This document shows, one piece after another, positions 9,434-18,731 of a DNA stretch of 64,000 nucleotides (its first letter is position 1; every line of letters begins with the position of its first letter). Position numbers and translations under genes: made by a program. Where the stretch lies: the NCBI GenBank assembly GCA_019753285.1, contig JAIELD010000015.1:1-64000 (forward strand), read 5' to 3'. The notes below the pieces were generated by a model that did not search any database, was not told the origin of the DNA, and saw only the letters and a program-made list of their open reading frames with translations. This stretch comes from Beijerinckiaceae bacterium (GTDB lineage: Bacteria > Pseudomonadota > Alphaproteobacteria > Rhizobiales > Beijerinckiaceae).

Positions 9434-11590
9434 GTGAAAAACATGGATTCAGCAGGCCAGCAAGCCGTGTCGGAACGGCTTCCTTCGTTCGAATCGGCCA
9501 CGCCGCCGGCCATCCGCGTCGAGGACAAGGTCATGATGGTCCATGGCCTCGCGATCCACGACGAATTTGCCTGGCTGCGCGCGGAAAACTGGCAAGCCGT
9601 CCTCAAGGACGGGACTGCGCTCCCGCCCGAAATCAAAGCGCATCTGCTTGCCGAAAATCGACATACCAAACGCGCGATGCGGAAGGTCGACGGGCTGCGC
9701 AAGCAATTGCTTGGTGAATTGCGCGGCCGAATCAAGGAGGATGACACCTCGCCCCCCGAGCCGGACGGGCCGTTTGCCTACTTCTCCCAGTTTCGCGAGG
9801 GTGAGGAGCATCCGCGCATCTGCCGCCAGCCGCGCCATGGCGGCGAGACGACCATTCTCCTCGACTGCGAGCGCCTCGCCCGAGGCAAGGCATTCTTTGA
9901 CCTTGGCGACAGCGCGCATTCGCCGGACCATGCTCTGATCGGCTGGAGCGTCGATCTCGAAGGATCGGAATTCTACACGATCAAGGTCCGCACGGTCGCG
10001 ACAGGCCGCGACCGGCGCGACAGGATCGAGATGACCGACGGCTCCATCGTCTGGTCGAAGGATGGCAAATCCTTCTACTATGTCCGCGTTGACGACAATC
10101 ATCGGCCACGTTTCGTCATGCGGCATCGGCTCGGCTCGCCACCTGGCGAAGACGTCGTGATCCATGAGGAGAAGAGCGATCTTTATTTCCTCAACATCAG
10201 CGAAACCCAGTCCGGCGCTTATGGCGTCATCAACAGCAGCGGCCACGAAGACACCGAGGAGTGGCTGTTCGATCTCGCCGATCCCGACGCCAGGGCGAGA
10301 CGCCTCGCCGAACGCCAGACGGAGGTGCTTTACGACTGCGATCACCATGGCGACCGGCTGCTGATCAAGACGAACGCCGACGGCGCCGAAGACTTCAAGA
10401 TCGTCAGCGCGCCGCTCGACGACCCGGAGCGCCACAACTGGACGGACTTCATTCCCCACCGGCCGGGCGTGATGATCCTGACGACGCTCCTCCTCAAGGA
10501 TCATTTCATCCGCATGGAACGGCAGGATGGCGTGCCGCGCCTCGTCGTCCACGCATTCGCCACAGGCGAGGAACACCAGATCGCCTTTGACGAGGAGGCG
10601 TTCGATCTCGATCTGTCGAGCGGCTACGAGTTCGACACGAGAACGATCCGGTTCACCTATTCGTCGATGACGACGCCGAGCGAAACCTATGAATACGACC
10701 TTGAGACGCGGACCCGTACGCTCATCAAGCGGCAGGAGATCCCGTCCGGGCATGATTCGAGCCGCTATCTCTGCCGCAGGATGTTCGCCCGCGCGAAAGA
10801 TGGCGAGACCATTCCGATCTCAGTTCTATCGCTGAAAGACGCGCCCGCTGACAGCAGCGCACCATGCCTGCTCTACGCCTATGGCTCCTACGGTTATGCG
10901 ATGACGCCAGCCTTCGACAGCGATCCTCTCTCGCTGGTCGATCGCGGCTTCATCTACGCCATCGCCCATGTGAGAGGCGGCACAGAAAAGGGCTGGCAGT
11001 GGTACAAGCGCGGCAAGCGCGGCGAGAAGAAAAACACATTCACCGATTTCATCGCGGTGGCCGAGCATCTCGTCGAGGCGGGTCTGACCGCGCGCGGGTC
11101 GATCGTGGCGCAGGGCGCGTCGGCCGGTGGCCTGCTGATGGGCGCCGTTGCCAACATGGCACCGGACCTGTTCGCCGGCCTTCTCGCCGAGGTGCCTTTC
11201 GTCGACGTCCTCAACACGATTCTTGACGCCGACCTGCCGCTGACTCCCCCCGAATGGCCCGAATGGGGCAACCCGATCGTCGATCGCGCGGCCTTCGAGT
11301 ATATCCGATCCTATTCGCCCTACGATAATGTCAGCGCCCAGCGCTACCCGGCGATCCTCGCGACCGGCGGCCTCAGCGATCCGCGCGTCACCTATTGGGA
11401 GCCTGCCAAATGGGTGGCGCGCATACGCTCCCGAATGACCGGCGGCGGGCCGATCCTGCTGAAGACCAACATGGACGCTGGCCATGGCGGGGCATCCGGG
11501 CGATTCGAGCAACTCGAGGAGGTGGCGTTCGCCTATGCCTTTGCGATCGCAGCGGTCAACGCCGCACGGATGCGCCGCGCGGGGCCGTAA
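9434..11590 (+). CDS. Prolyl oligopeptidase / oligopeptidase B-like S9 family serine peptidase
   Basis: 718 aa; beta-propeller N-term, RGGTEKGWQWYKRGKRGEKKNTFTDFIAVAEHL and GASAGGLLMGAVANMAPDLF nucleophile motif. Confidence 0.9.
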   Translation: MKNMDSAGQQAVSERLPSFESATPPAIRVEDKVMMVHGLAIHDEFAWLRAENWQAVLKDGTALPPEIKAHLLAENRHTKRAMRKVDGLRKQLLGELRGRIKEDDTSPPEPDGPFAYFSQFREGEEHPRICRQPRHGGETTILLDCERLARGKAFFDLGDSAHSPDHALIGWSVDLEGSEFYTIKVRTVATGRDRRDRIEMTDGSIVWSKDGKSFYYVRVDDNHRPRFVMRHRLGSPPGEDVVIHEEKSDLYFLNISETQSGAYGVINSSGHEDTEEWLFDLADPDARARRLAERQTEVLYDCDHHGDRLLIKTNADGAEDFKIVSAPLDDPERHNWTDFIPHRPGVMILTTLLLKDHFIRMERQDGVPRLVVHAFATGEEHQIAFDEEAFDLDLSSGYEFDTRTIRFTYSSMTTPSETYEYDLETRTRTLIKRQEIPSGHDSSRYLCRRMFARAKDGETIPISVLSLKDAPADSSAPCLLYAYGSYGYAMTPAFDSDPLSLVDRGFIYAIAHVRGGTEKGWQWYKRGKRGEKKNTFTDFIAVAEHLVEAGLTARGSIVAQGASAGGLLMGAVANMAPDLFAGLLAEVPFVDVLNTILDADLPLTPPEWPEWGNPIVDRAAFEYIRSYSPYDNVSAQRYPAILATGGLSDPRVTYWEPAKWVARIRSRMTGGGPILLKTNMDAGHGGASGRFEQLEEVAFAYAFAIAAVNAARMRRAGP

Positions 11591-11592
11591 TC

Positions 11593-12741
11593 TCAGACGC
11601 TGAACACGCTCTCGCCGCGCTCGAAAGCGGCGCGCAGCGCTTCGAGCGAGGTGTAGGTCTCGCGCATCTGCCCGGCTTCGGCGACGACGCTGCCATCGGC
11701 ATAGAGCGTGTAGGTGACACCTGCCGATTCATAGGAGCCGATCACCTCGTTCTCCGGCGCTGGAGCGGGCGGCGGTAAGGCGGGCGGTTCATCCTCGATG
11801 GGGTCGGGATCGGTTTTGAGCTCGATGATCGGGTGCTCGGGCGTCGAGGCTGGCGTCGGCGTGCCGAGTTCTTCGAGCAGCGCCGCGTCGAAGGTCAGCG
11901 ATGGTTCTTGCCGCGTTTCGCTTGGCGCGACCTCCACCGTGGCAAAATCGGGATTGACCGTATCGGGATGAGCGCTGCCCGCCATGTCGCTGATCGAGAG
12001 TTCCTCGATCAGGCGGTTGATGTCAGCCTGCGAGCCCATGAAATCCTGCTCGGCGGACGCTGCCGCGGGCGGCTCTGTTGAAACCTCACGTGCCTCGGCG
12101 GGCGACGTCGTCTCGCTTTCGGCAGGAGCCTCGTCTTCGGCGAGGGTCGCGGCCGCGGCGACGCCCGCGGTGACAATGCCGGCAGCGGCTATCCCGGCGC
12201 TCGCGCGGCCGAGCGAGGAAAGACCACCCGAGCGCGATGCTGCGTCGCCGATTGTCGGATTCGAAGTGACTGTCGGACGCTCCTTCGCCTCGCGGGCCGG
12301 CCTGAGACCGAAATTATCCTCCAACCCCAGCACCGTCTCCAGCATCGGATCATGGCTTGGATCGGAGCGGGGTGTTAATTCGGAACGGCCGAGCGAAGGA
12401 GCGGTGACAGGCGACGCCTGCATGGCTTCGGCAAATACGGCGTCCTCGACCGCGCTCAATACCTGGCTTTCGGTTTCCTTCGGCAGCGCCATCGCCTGGT
12501 TGAGCTCGCTCGCAAGGTCGGCGGTCACGGTCTTGAGTTCATCAAGCTTGCGGCTGATGCGCGACAGGTAAAAGAGGCCAAAGCTGATGGCGACGACGAC
12601 AAGGCCGATGGAAAGACCGACGGTGCCGCTGAGTGTCAGCGCCAAGCCGCGCTCGGTGGTCAGGTCGTCAAAGCCGGAATAGAGAGCGTAGCCGCCACAT
12701 CCTGCCAGCACCACGCCCAAAAGGAAAACGATATACGCCAT
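11593..12741 (-). CDS. Hypothetical membrane protein with Ala/Pro/Glu-rich linker
   Basis: 382 aa; two N-terminal TM segments; conserved-looking C-term EVIGSYESAGVTYTLYADGSVVAEAG. Confidence 0.65.
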   Translation of the reverse strand: MAYIVFLLGVVLAGCGGYALYSGFDDLTTERGLALTLSGTVGLSIGLVVVAISFGLFYLSRISRKLDELKTVTADLASELNQAMALPKETESQVLSAVEDAVFAEAMQASPVTAPSLGRSELTPRSDPSHDPMLETVLGLEDNFGLRPAREAKERPTVTSNPTIGDAASRSGGLSSLGRASAGIAAAGIVTAGVAAAATLAEDEAPAESETTSPAEAREVSTEPPAAASAEQDFMGSQADINRLIEELSISDMAGSAHPDTVNPDFATVEVAPSETRQEPSLTFDAALLEELGTPTPASTPEHPIIELKTDPDPIEDEPPALPPPAPAPENEVIGSYESAGVTYTLYADGSVVAEAGQMRETYTSLEALRAAFERGESVFSV

Positions 12742-12966
12742 TCAACCCAACTTCCAAGCGGCTTCCGGGATACTACAGATCGATGACAGTCCGTGTTTCT
12801 CATGATGCGCGCAATATGTAAAATACTTCGTCACCAACGATTGCCACAATGAATTCACTGTCTTATTTCACCGTTATCGGGCAGAACCAACTGCACTTGA
12901 TTAAGTTTCGCCGACGATCGAATCATTCGCGATCAACGCGTATTTTCAACCGACAAGGATACTGCG

Positions 12967-13566
12967 ATGTCGTTCACGCTCCCCGAACTGCCTTACGCTC
13001 ACGATGCGCTCCAGCCGTATATGTCGAAGGAGACGCTCGAATTCCATCACGACAAGCACCACCTTGCTTACGTCAACACCGGCAATACGTTGCTCAAGGG
13101 CAGCGAATGGGAGGGCAAGTCCCTCGAAGAGATCGTGAAGGGCTCGTTCGGCAAGCATGCCGGCCTCTTCAACAATGCCGGCCAGCACTACAATCATTCG
13201 CATTTCTGGAAATGGATGAAGCCCAACGGCGGCGGCGCCATTCCGGGCAAGCTCGAAAAGAAGATCGTCGAGGATCTCGGTTCGATCGACAAGATGAAGG
13301 AAGACTTCGTCCAGGCCGGTGTCACGCAGTTCGGCTCGGGCTGGGCCTGGCTTGCCTTGCGCAATGGCAAGCTCGAGATCATGAAGTCGCCGAACGGTGA
13401 AAGCCCGCTCGTCAACGGCGCGACGCCGATCCTCGGCTGCGATGTCTGGGAACACTCCTACTACATCGATTACCGCAACCGCCGGCCCGACTACCTCAAG
13501 GCCTTCCTCGAGCATCTCGTGAACTGGGCCTATGTCGAGGAGCTTTTCGAAAAAGCAGGCCACTGA
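12967..13566 (+). CDS. sodB: Superoxide dismutase (Fe/Mn)
   Basis: FTLPELPYAHDALQPYMSKETLEFHHDKHH...NNAGQHYNHSHFWKWM...DVWEHSYYIDYRN. Confidence 0.97.
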   Translation: MSFTLPELPYAHDALQPYMSKETLEFHHDKHHLAYVNTGNTLLKGSEWEGKSLEEIVKGSFGKHAGLFNNAGQHYNHSHFWKWMKPNGGGAIPGKLEKKIVEDLGSIDKMKEDFVQAGVTQFGSGWAWLALRNGKLEIMKSPNGESPLVNGATPILGCDVWEHSYYIDYRNRRPDYLKAFLEHLVNWAYVEELFEKAGH

Positions 13567-13589
13567 TCCTCAAGCCATGTAAACTGACC

Positions 13590-13617
13590 AAATGGCCGGA
13601 TCGTCTCCGGCCATTTT
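13590..13617. terminator. Bidirectional intrinsic terminator between sodB and the convergent deacetylase gene
   Basis: AAATGGCCGGA-TCGTC-TCCGGCCATTT perfect 11-bp stem with flanking A/T runs. Confidence 0.8.
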
Positions 13618-13621
13618 CGCT

Positions 13622-14464
13622 TCAAAGATCGGAAAAGCGTCGCAGTTCCATGCCCGCCTCCGCGCAGGCCGCCGCGAAATCGGCGCTCTTCAGGAAGTTC
13701 GCTTCGTGCGGCCGCGTGGCGACGACGGGATCGAGCTGAAGCAATTCGTCGTCGATATCGCCGGGATGGCACATGATGAGCTGCCTCGGGCCAGGTGCAC
13801 GCAGGAAACGCCTGAAATCCGCGCCATAGTCGCGCCAGGCATCGAAAGCGCTGAAGCCCGAGAACCCGTCATTCGTGCCGATGCCCGCGCGTAGCGCCGC
13901 CGATGCAAGGCCTTTGGAAAGCGTGGCGATGCCCAGCGCCTTCTTCACAGCGACGCCGCGCCTCAGAATGCTCAATATGCGATCGCCGGGGTTGCGCAGA
14001 TAGGGTTTTTGGCCGGGATAGCGCCGCGCGATCACCTCGATCAGAAGGGTTCTGACCATCGGCAGCGCATGGACATGCTGATGGCCGTCCACGAAATCCG
14101 GCGGCGCTCCAGCAGCCTCTTCGAACGCCGCGAACTGCCGGTCGATCTCGGCGGCGAGTTCGCTGGCCGGCAAAGTGCGCCGGAACGCGCCTTTGGTCAC
14201 GTCGCCGATCGAGGGAAACACGTTCGACGGCGCAAAGCGCGCCATGTGCGTCAGCGGCGCGCCGAGCGTGAGGTTGAGATGCAGGCCGACGTCGAGATGG
14301 GAGCGGAACGGCGCCAGTTCATGCGCCAACGCAGACCAATGCGGCCTGTTGGTCATGGCGGAGGTCGCGCTTAGGCGTTTTCTGCCGGCAAGTTCGATGA
14401 TGCTCTTGCTGACGCCGGGCGTCATCGCAAAATCATCGGCGCATAGGACGAAGCCTCGGAGCAT
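13622..14464 (-). CDS. ChbG/HpnK family carbohydrate deacetylase
   Basis: LCADDFAMTPGVSKSIIELA...HLDVGLHLNLTLG...DFVDGHQHVHALPMVR. Confidence 0.85.
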   Translation of the reverse strand: MLRGFVLCADDFAMTPGVSKSIIELAGRKRLSATSAMTNRPHWSALAHELAPFRSHLDVGLHLNLTLGAPLTHMARFAPSNVFPSIGDVTKGAFRRTLPASELAAEIDRQFAAFEEAAGAPPDFVDGHQHVHALPMVRTLLIEVIARRYPGQKPYLRNPGDRILSILRRGVAVKKALGIATLSKGLASAALRAGIGTNDGFSGFSAFDAWRDYGADFRRFLRAPGPRQLIMCHPGDIDDELLQLDPVVATRPHEANFLKSADFAAACAEAGMELRRFSDL

Positions 14465-14642
14465 GATCGATTCCTGTAGCAGCAGCCTGCGGGAGGTCTG
14501 GAAAGAACGCCGTGTCGCCGCAAAACAAACAAAAGTCATTAGAAATTAAGTGCACTTTCGTTCAAATAGGGGACGTTGCCGCCGAGATCAAAAGGACGCC
14601 CGCTTGGTTCACATCACAGGTTCTGGCGAGGAATCGTCCCTG

Positions 14643-15647
14643 ATGCCGTGTTTGTCGCTCGTTGTCCCGGTGTTCAACGAGGGAGCCAACATCGACCAGC
14701 TCGTCAGACGGCTGACATCGGTGCTCGACGGCATCGGCGAAACCTATGAAATCGTCTTCATCGACGATGGCAGCGCCGACGATACGCTCGTCCGCGTCTC
14801 GGCGCTCGCGAGGACGGACGCCCGTTTCCGCGTCGTGGCGCTGTCGCGCAATTTCGGCAAGGACATCGCGATCGCAGCCGGTCTCGACCATGCGCGCGGC
14901 GACGCCGTCGTGCTGATCGACGCCGACCTGCAGCACCCGCCGGAGATGATCGCCGCCTTCGTCGCCAAATGGCGCGAGGGCTATGACATGGTCTATGGCC
15001 AGCGCATCGACAGGGCAACCGACGGGCCGATCCGCCGTGCCCTGACGCATGCCTTCTACAACCTCTTCCAGCGTTTCGGCGAGATCGACCTGCCAGATGG
15101 AGCGGGTGATTTCCGGCTTATGGACCGCAAGGTAGCCGATGCTGTCCGGCGCATGCCGGAGCGCGCCCGTTTTTCAAAAGGCCTCTACGCATGGGTCGGG
15201 TTCAAGTCGATCGGCGTGCCGTTCGAAGTGGCGGATCGCGCGGAGGGCGCTTCGAAATGGAGCTTTCGAAAACTGTTCCGCTTCGCGTTCGACGGCATCA
15301 CCTCGTTCTCGAGCGCGCCGCTCAAGGTCTGGACCTTCGTGGGCCTCACCATCTCGATCTTCGCGCTTTTCTTCGCGCTCTATTTCGTGATCGAGACGCT
15401 GTTCCTCGGCAGCAGCGTTCCAGGCTTCCCGAGCCTGATCGTCTCCGTCATGTTCTTTGCGGGCGTCCAACTCATGTCGCTCGGCATATTGGGCGAATAT
15501 ATCGGCCGCATCTTTGCGGAAGTGAAACGCCGGCCGCTCTATGTCGTCGCGGAGGTGGTGGAGAAGCAGGACGAACCAAAGCCGCTGCCGACGCCGCGCC
15601 CCCCCGCCAAGCCGCGCGTGAGGCAGGCAAAGCGCCCTGCGTCATGA
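14643..15647 (+). CDS. Family 2 glycosyltransferase (polyprenyl-phosphate sugar transferase, DPM1/GtrB/ArnC-like)
   Basis: LSLVVPVFNEGANIDQLV...ETYEIVFIDDGSADDTL...GLDHARGDAVVLIDADLQHPPE; two C-terminal TM segments. Confidence 0.88.
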   Translation: MPCLSLVVPVFNEGANIDQLVRRLTSVLDGIGETYEIVFIDDGSADDTLVRVSALARTDARFRVVALSRNFGKDIAIAAGLDHARGDAVVLIDADLQHPPEMIAAFVAKWREGYDMVYGQRIDRATDGPIRRALTHAFYNLFQRFGEIDLPDGAGDFRLMDRKVADAVRRMPERARFSKGLYAWVGFKSIGVPFEVADRAEGASKWSFRKLFRFAFDGITSFSSAPLKVWTFVGLTISIFALFFALYFVIETLFLGSSVPGFPSLIVSVMFFAGVQLMSLGILGEYIGRIFAEVKRRPLYVVAEVVEKQDEPKPLPTPRPPAKPRVRQAKRPAS

Positions 15648-15655
15648 CCGGTTAG

Positions 15656-17167
15656 ATGCTCAAGAACATCCTTTCGGTCGGCGGGTTCACGCTTCTGTCG
15701 CGCATCACCGGGCTGCTTCGCGACCAGTTGATGGCGGCCATCATCGGGCGAGGCGTGATCTCGGATGCGCTGGTCGTGGCGCTCCGCCTTCCCAACCAGT
15801 TCCGCGCCATTTTCGCCGAAGGCGCGTTCAGCGCGGCGTTCGTGCCGGCCTTCCTCAAGGTGCGGACGCGCGAGGGCGTCGCGCAGGGCAATCGCTTCCA
15901 GGCGCAGATCCTCTCGCTCCTGATGATCGCGCAAATCGTCATCGTCGCGCTCGCGCTGCTGTTCACCGAGCCGTTCGTGAAGCTCTTTCTTTCCGATCCA
16001 GGCCGCCTGCCGCTGGCGGTCGAGCTGACGCGCATCACCTTTCCGTTCCTACTGTTCATCACGCTGATGACCTTCTGGTCCGGCGTGCTCAACGCCACGG
16101 GCAAATTCGCGGCCGCCGCCGCAGCCTCGGTCATCATGAATTTATGCTGGATGGGAGCGCTGCTCGTCTCGTTCTGGTTCAAGACGCCTGGCCATGCGGT
16201 TGCCTGGGGCGTCCTCCTCGCCGGCGTGATCGAGGCGGCGTTCGTCGGCTTCGCGGCCCATCGCGCCGGCCTGCTGGTCTGGCCGGCTCGGCCGAAGCTC
16301 GACATCGACGTGAAAGCGTTCTTTCGTTCGTTCGTGCCGGCCGTCATCGGCTCGGCAGGCGTGCAGATCGCCATCCTGGCCGATACCATCATCGCAGGGT
16401 GGCTGCCGATCGGATCGCTTTCGGCGATGTTCTACGCCGAGCGGCTTTACCAGCTTCCCGTCGGCATCATCGCGATTGCCGGCGGCACCGTCCTCCTGCC
16501 GGCGATGAGCCGCCTGATCGCCGAGGGCAAGACGGATGAAGCGCATGCGGCGCAGAACCGGACCGCCGCGATCATCTTCGCCCTCGCCGCTCCCTGCTGC
16601 GTCGCCTTTTTCCTGCTGCCCGACGTGATCATCGCTGGTCTCTTCGAACGCGGTGCGTTCAAAGCGTCCGACACCATCGCCTCTGGCAGCATCCTTGCCG
16701 CGTACAGCATCGGCCTGCCTGCGATCGTGATGATCCGCGCCGTCATCCCGAGCTTCCAGTCGCGTGGCGACACGCGCACCCCCATGCTTGTCTCGCTGTT
16801 CGCGGTCGCGGTCAATGTCGCGTTCAAATTCGCGCTGACCGGCTCGCAGGGCGCGACCGGCCTCGCACTCGCCACCTCGATCGGGGCATGGGTCAACCTC
16901 ATCCTGCTGGTGGCGCTCGCCTGGCGGCGCAAGGAGATGGCCCCGGATGCAGACCTCTTCTGGGGCATCGCAAACACGCTCATGGCCTGCCTCTGGCTGG
17001 TGGCGGCCATTCTGCTCGAGCCATTGCTTTCGGCGCTGGTACTGCGCCTCCCCTCCTTCCATAACGAGGCCCGCCTCGTCCTCGTGGCGCTCGTCGCGGC
17101 GCTCGTCTATTTCGGACTGCTGTTTTCCGGGCTTTCCGCGCTGAAGCTTCGGCTGTTCCGACGCTGA
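15656..17167 (+). CDS. murJ: MurJ/MviN family lipid II (or lipid-linked glycan) flippase
   Basis: 503 aa; LSVGGFTLLSRITGLLRDQLMAAIIGRG..SDALVVALRLPNQFRAIFAEGAFSAAFVP. Confidence 0.92.
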   Translation: MLKNILSVGGFTLLSRITGLLRDQLMAAIIGRGVISDALVVALRLPNQFRAIFAEGAFSAAFVPAFLKVRTREGVAQGNRFQAQILSLLMIAQIVIVALALLFTEPFVKLFLSDPGRLPLAVELTRITFPFLLFITLMTFWSGVLNATGKFAAAAAASVIMNLCWMGALLVSFWFKTPGHAVAWGVLLAGVIEAAFVGFAAHRAGLLVWPARPKLDIDVKAFFRSFVPAVIGSAGVQIAILADTIIAGWLPIGSLSAMFYAERLYQLPVGIIAIAGGTVLLPAMSRLIAEGKTDEAHAAQNRTAAIIFALAAPCCVAFFLLPDVIIAGLFERGAFKASDTIASGSILAAYSIGLPAIVMIRAVIPSFQSRGDTRTPMLVSLFAVAVNVAFKFALTGSQGATGLALATSIGAWVNLILLVALAWRRKEMAPDADLFWGIANTLMACLWLVAAILLEPLLSALVLRLPSFHNEARLVLVALVAALVYFGLLFSGLSALKLRLFRR

Positions 17168-17261
17168 GCCGGGGAGAGCGCGGGAGCAGTCCGTAAACCT
17201 TTCTCGCCTAGACTTCGCCATATGGGCGGCCTGCGAGGCCCGCCTGTTCGGATAGGCGAGA

Positions 17262-18731
17262 ATGAGCCCAGTCACGCATCTGATCGATCACGGCACGCAT
17301 CTCAGGGTAGCGCTCGCCTGCGTCGCAGCTTCGGCACTCTCGCTGTTCCTGCTGCCGGATCCGCTTGTGCTGTTCGCGTTCGCGGCCCTGCCCTTCGGGC
17401 TCGTCGGGGGCTACTATCTCAAGGATTTCCCGTTCCAGCTCTGCCTCGCCTTCGTGATCTTCTCGTTCTTCCGCATTCACGAAGTCTTCCCGGTGCTGAT
17501 CCCGTTCCGTATTCCTCAATTGCTGGCGATCACCACCCTGCTGGCGCTGTGCTGGCATTATTTCGGCACCCGGCTCATCCGGCCCTACTGGTCGATCGAG
17601 CTCATTCTGTTCTTGTGGTTTTTCGCGCTCTGCACCGTCGGCATCGTTTTTGCGACCGATCGCCCGACATCGTTCAAATACTGGAACGAAATCTACGTGA
17701 AAATCGCGGTCATGGTTCTGGCGACGGCCTGGCTTACCCGCGAGCCCAAGCACTTCAACGCGATCTCGAAATACATGACGCTGGCCGGAGTCGCCGTTGC
17801 CGCCGTCACGCTCTACAACAAGGCGAACGGCATCGGGCTCGTCGAGGAGACGCGCGTCACCATCGGCCGGGAGTTCGGCTCCTCGCTCGGCGATCCCAAC
17901 GATTTGTCGCTCGTGCTCCTGTTTCCGATGAGCTTTGCCTGTTCGCTGCTGCTGACGCGCGGCTTGCCGAAATGGCAGCGCCTGCTTGGCCTTGTCAGCA
18001 TGCCGATGATCCTGTCAGCGATCATCGCAACGCAGAGCCGCGGCGGACTTCTAGGCGCAGCGGTCGTGATCGGCGTCTTCGCACGCTACAAGATCCGCTC
18101 GAACGTCGTGCTCGTCACCATAGCCGGCCTTGGCATCGCGATCCTGTTCGCGATGGCGGGGATAGCGGACCGAAAATCGGGCGGCGCGGGCGAGCAAGGC
18201 ATCGATGCGTCGTCGGACGGCCGGCTCTATGCCTGGGGCGCGGCCTTCCGCATGGCGCTTGCTCACCCGCTGACCGGGGTCGGGCTCGACAATTTCGTGC
18301 TCAACTATTGGGACTACAGCAATCTGCGCGACGGGCACAACCACGCCGTCCACTCATCCTGGTTCGGCGTGCTGGCGGAAACCGGCTTCATCGGGCTCGG
18401 CATCTTCGCCACGATGATCGGGCTCGCGCTGCGCAACGCCGTGCTCACCTCCTGGTTGCTCACCAAGAGCCAAGCCCCTGCGCCGGCCAAGGCATTGGGA
18501 CAGGCGCTCGTCGCCGGGCTGACGGCGAGCGCGGTGGCCGGCAGCTTCCTGACGCAGGCCTTCACCTGGCCGTTCTACATCCAGATCGCGCTCATCGTCG
18601 CGCTGTCACGCTATGCCGAAAGCGAGGAGTGGCGGGAGAAGCCGGGCGTCGCCCTTGCCGGTTCAGCGTTTGAACAGGCTTCCGAGAACGCCGCGCACCA
18701 GCGCGCTCCCGATCTGCCTGCCTACAGATGA
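17262..18731 (+). CDS. O-antigen ligase/polymerase (Wzy/WaaL-like) family membrane protein
   Basis: 489 aa polytopic protein; ATQSRGGLLGAAVVIG and HNHAVHSSWFGVLAETGFIGLG motifs. Confidence 0.82.
   Translation: MSPVTHLIDHGTHLRVALACVAASALSLFLLPDPLVLFAFAALPFGLVGGYYLKDFPFQLCLAFVIFSFFRIHEVFPVLIPFRIPQLLAITTLLALCWHYFGTRLIRPYWSIELILFLWFFALCTVGIVFATDRPTSFKYWNEIYVKIAVMVLATAWLTREPKHFNAISKYMTLAGVAVAAVTLYNKANGIGLVEETRVTIGREFGSSLGDPNDLSLVLLFPMSFACSLLLTRGLPKWQRLLGLVSMPMILSAIIATQSRGGLLGAAVVIGVFARYKIRSNVVLVTIAGLGIAILFAMAGIADRKSGGAGEQGIDASSDGRLYAWGAAFRMALAHPLTGVGLDNFVLNYWDYSNLRDGHNHAVHSSWFGVLAETGFIGLGIFATMIGLALRNAVLTSWLLTKSQAPAPAKALGQALVAGLTASAVAGSFLTQAFTWPFYIQIALIVALSRYAESEEWREKPGVALAGSAFEQASENAAHQRAPDLPAYR

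Noticed and set aside
12884-12908. AGAAC-N16-AGTT upstream of sodB as an EcfG promoter
   Set aside because: Deviates in the conserved GGAAC box as well as the -10; too weak alone.
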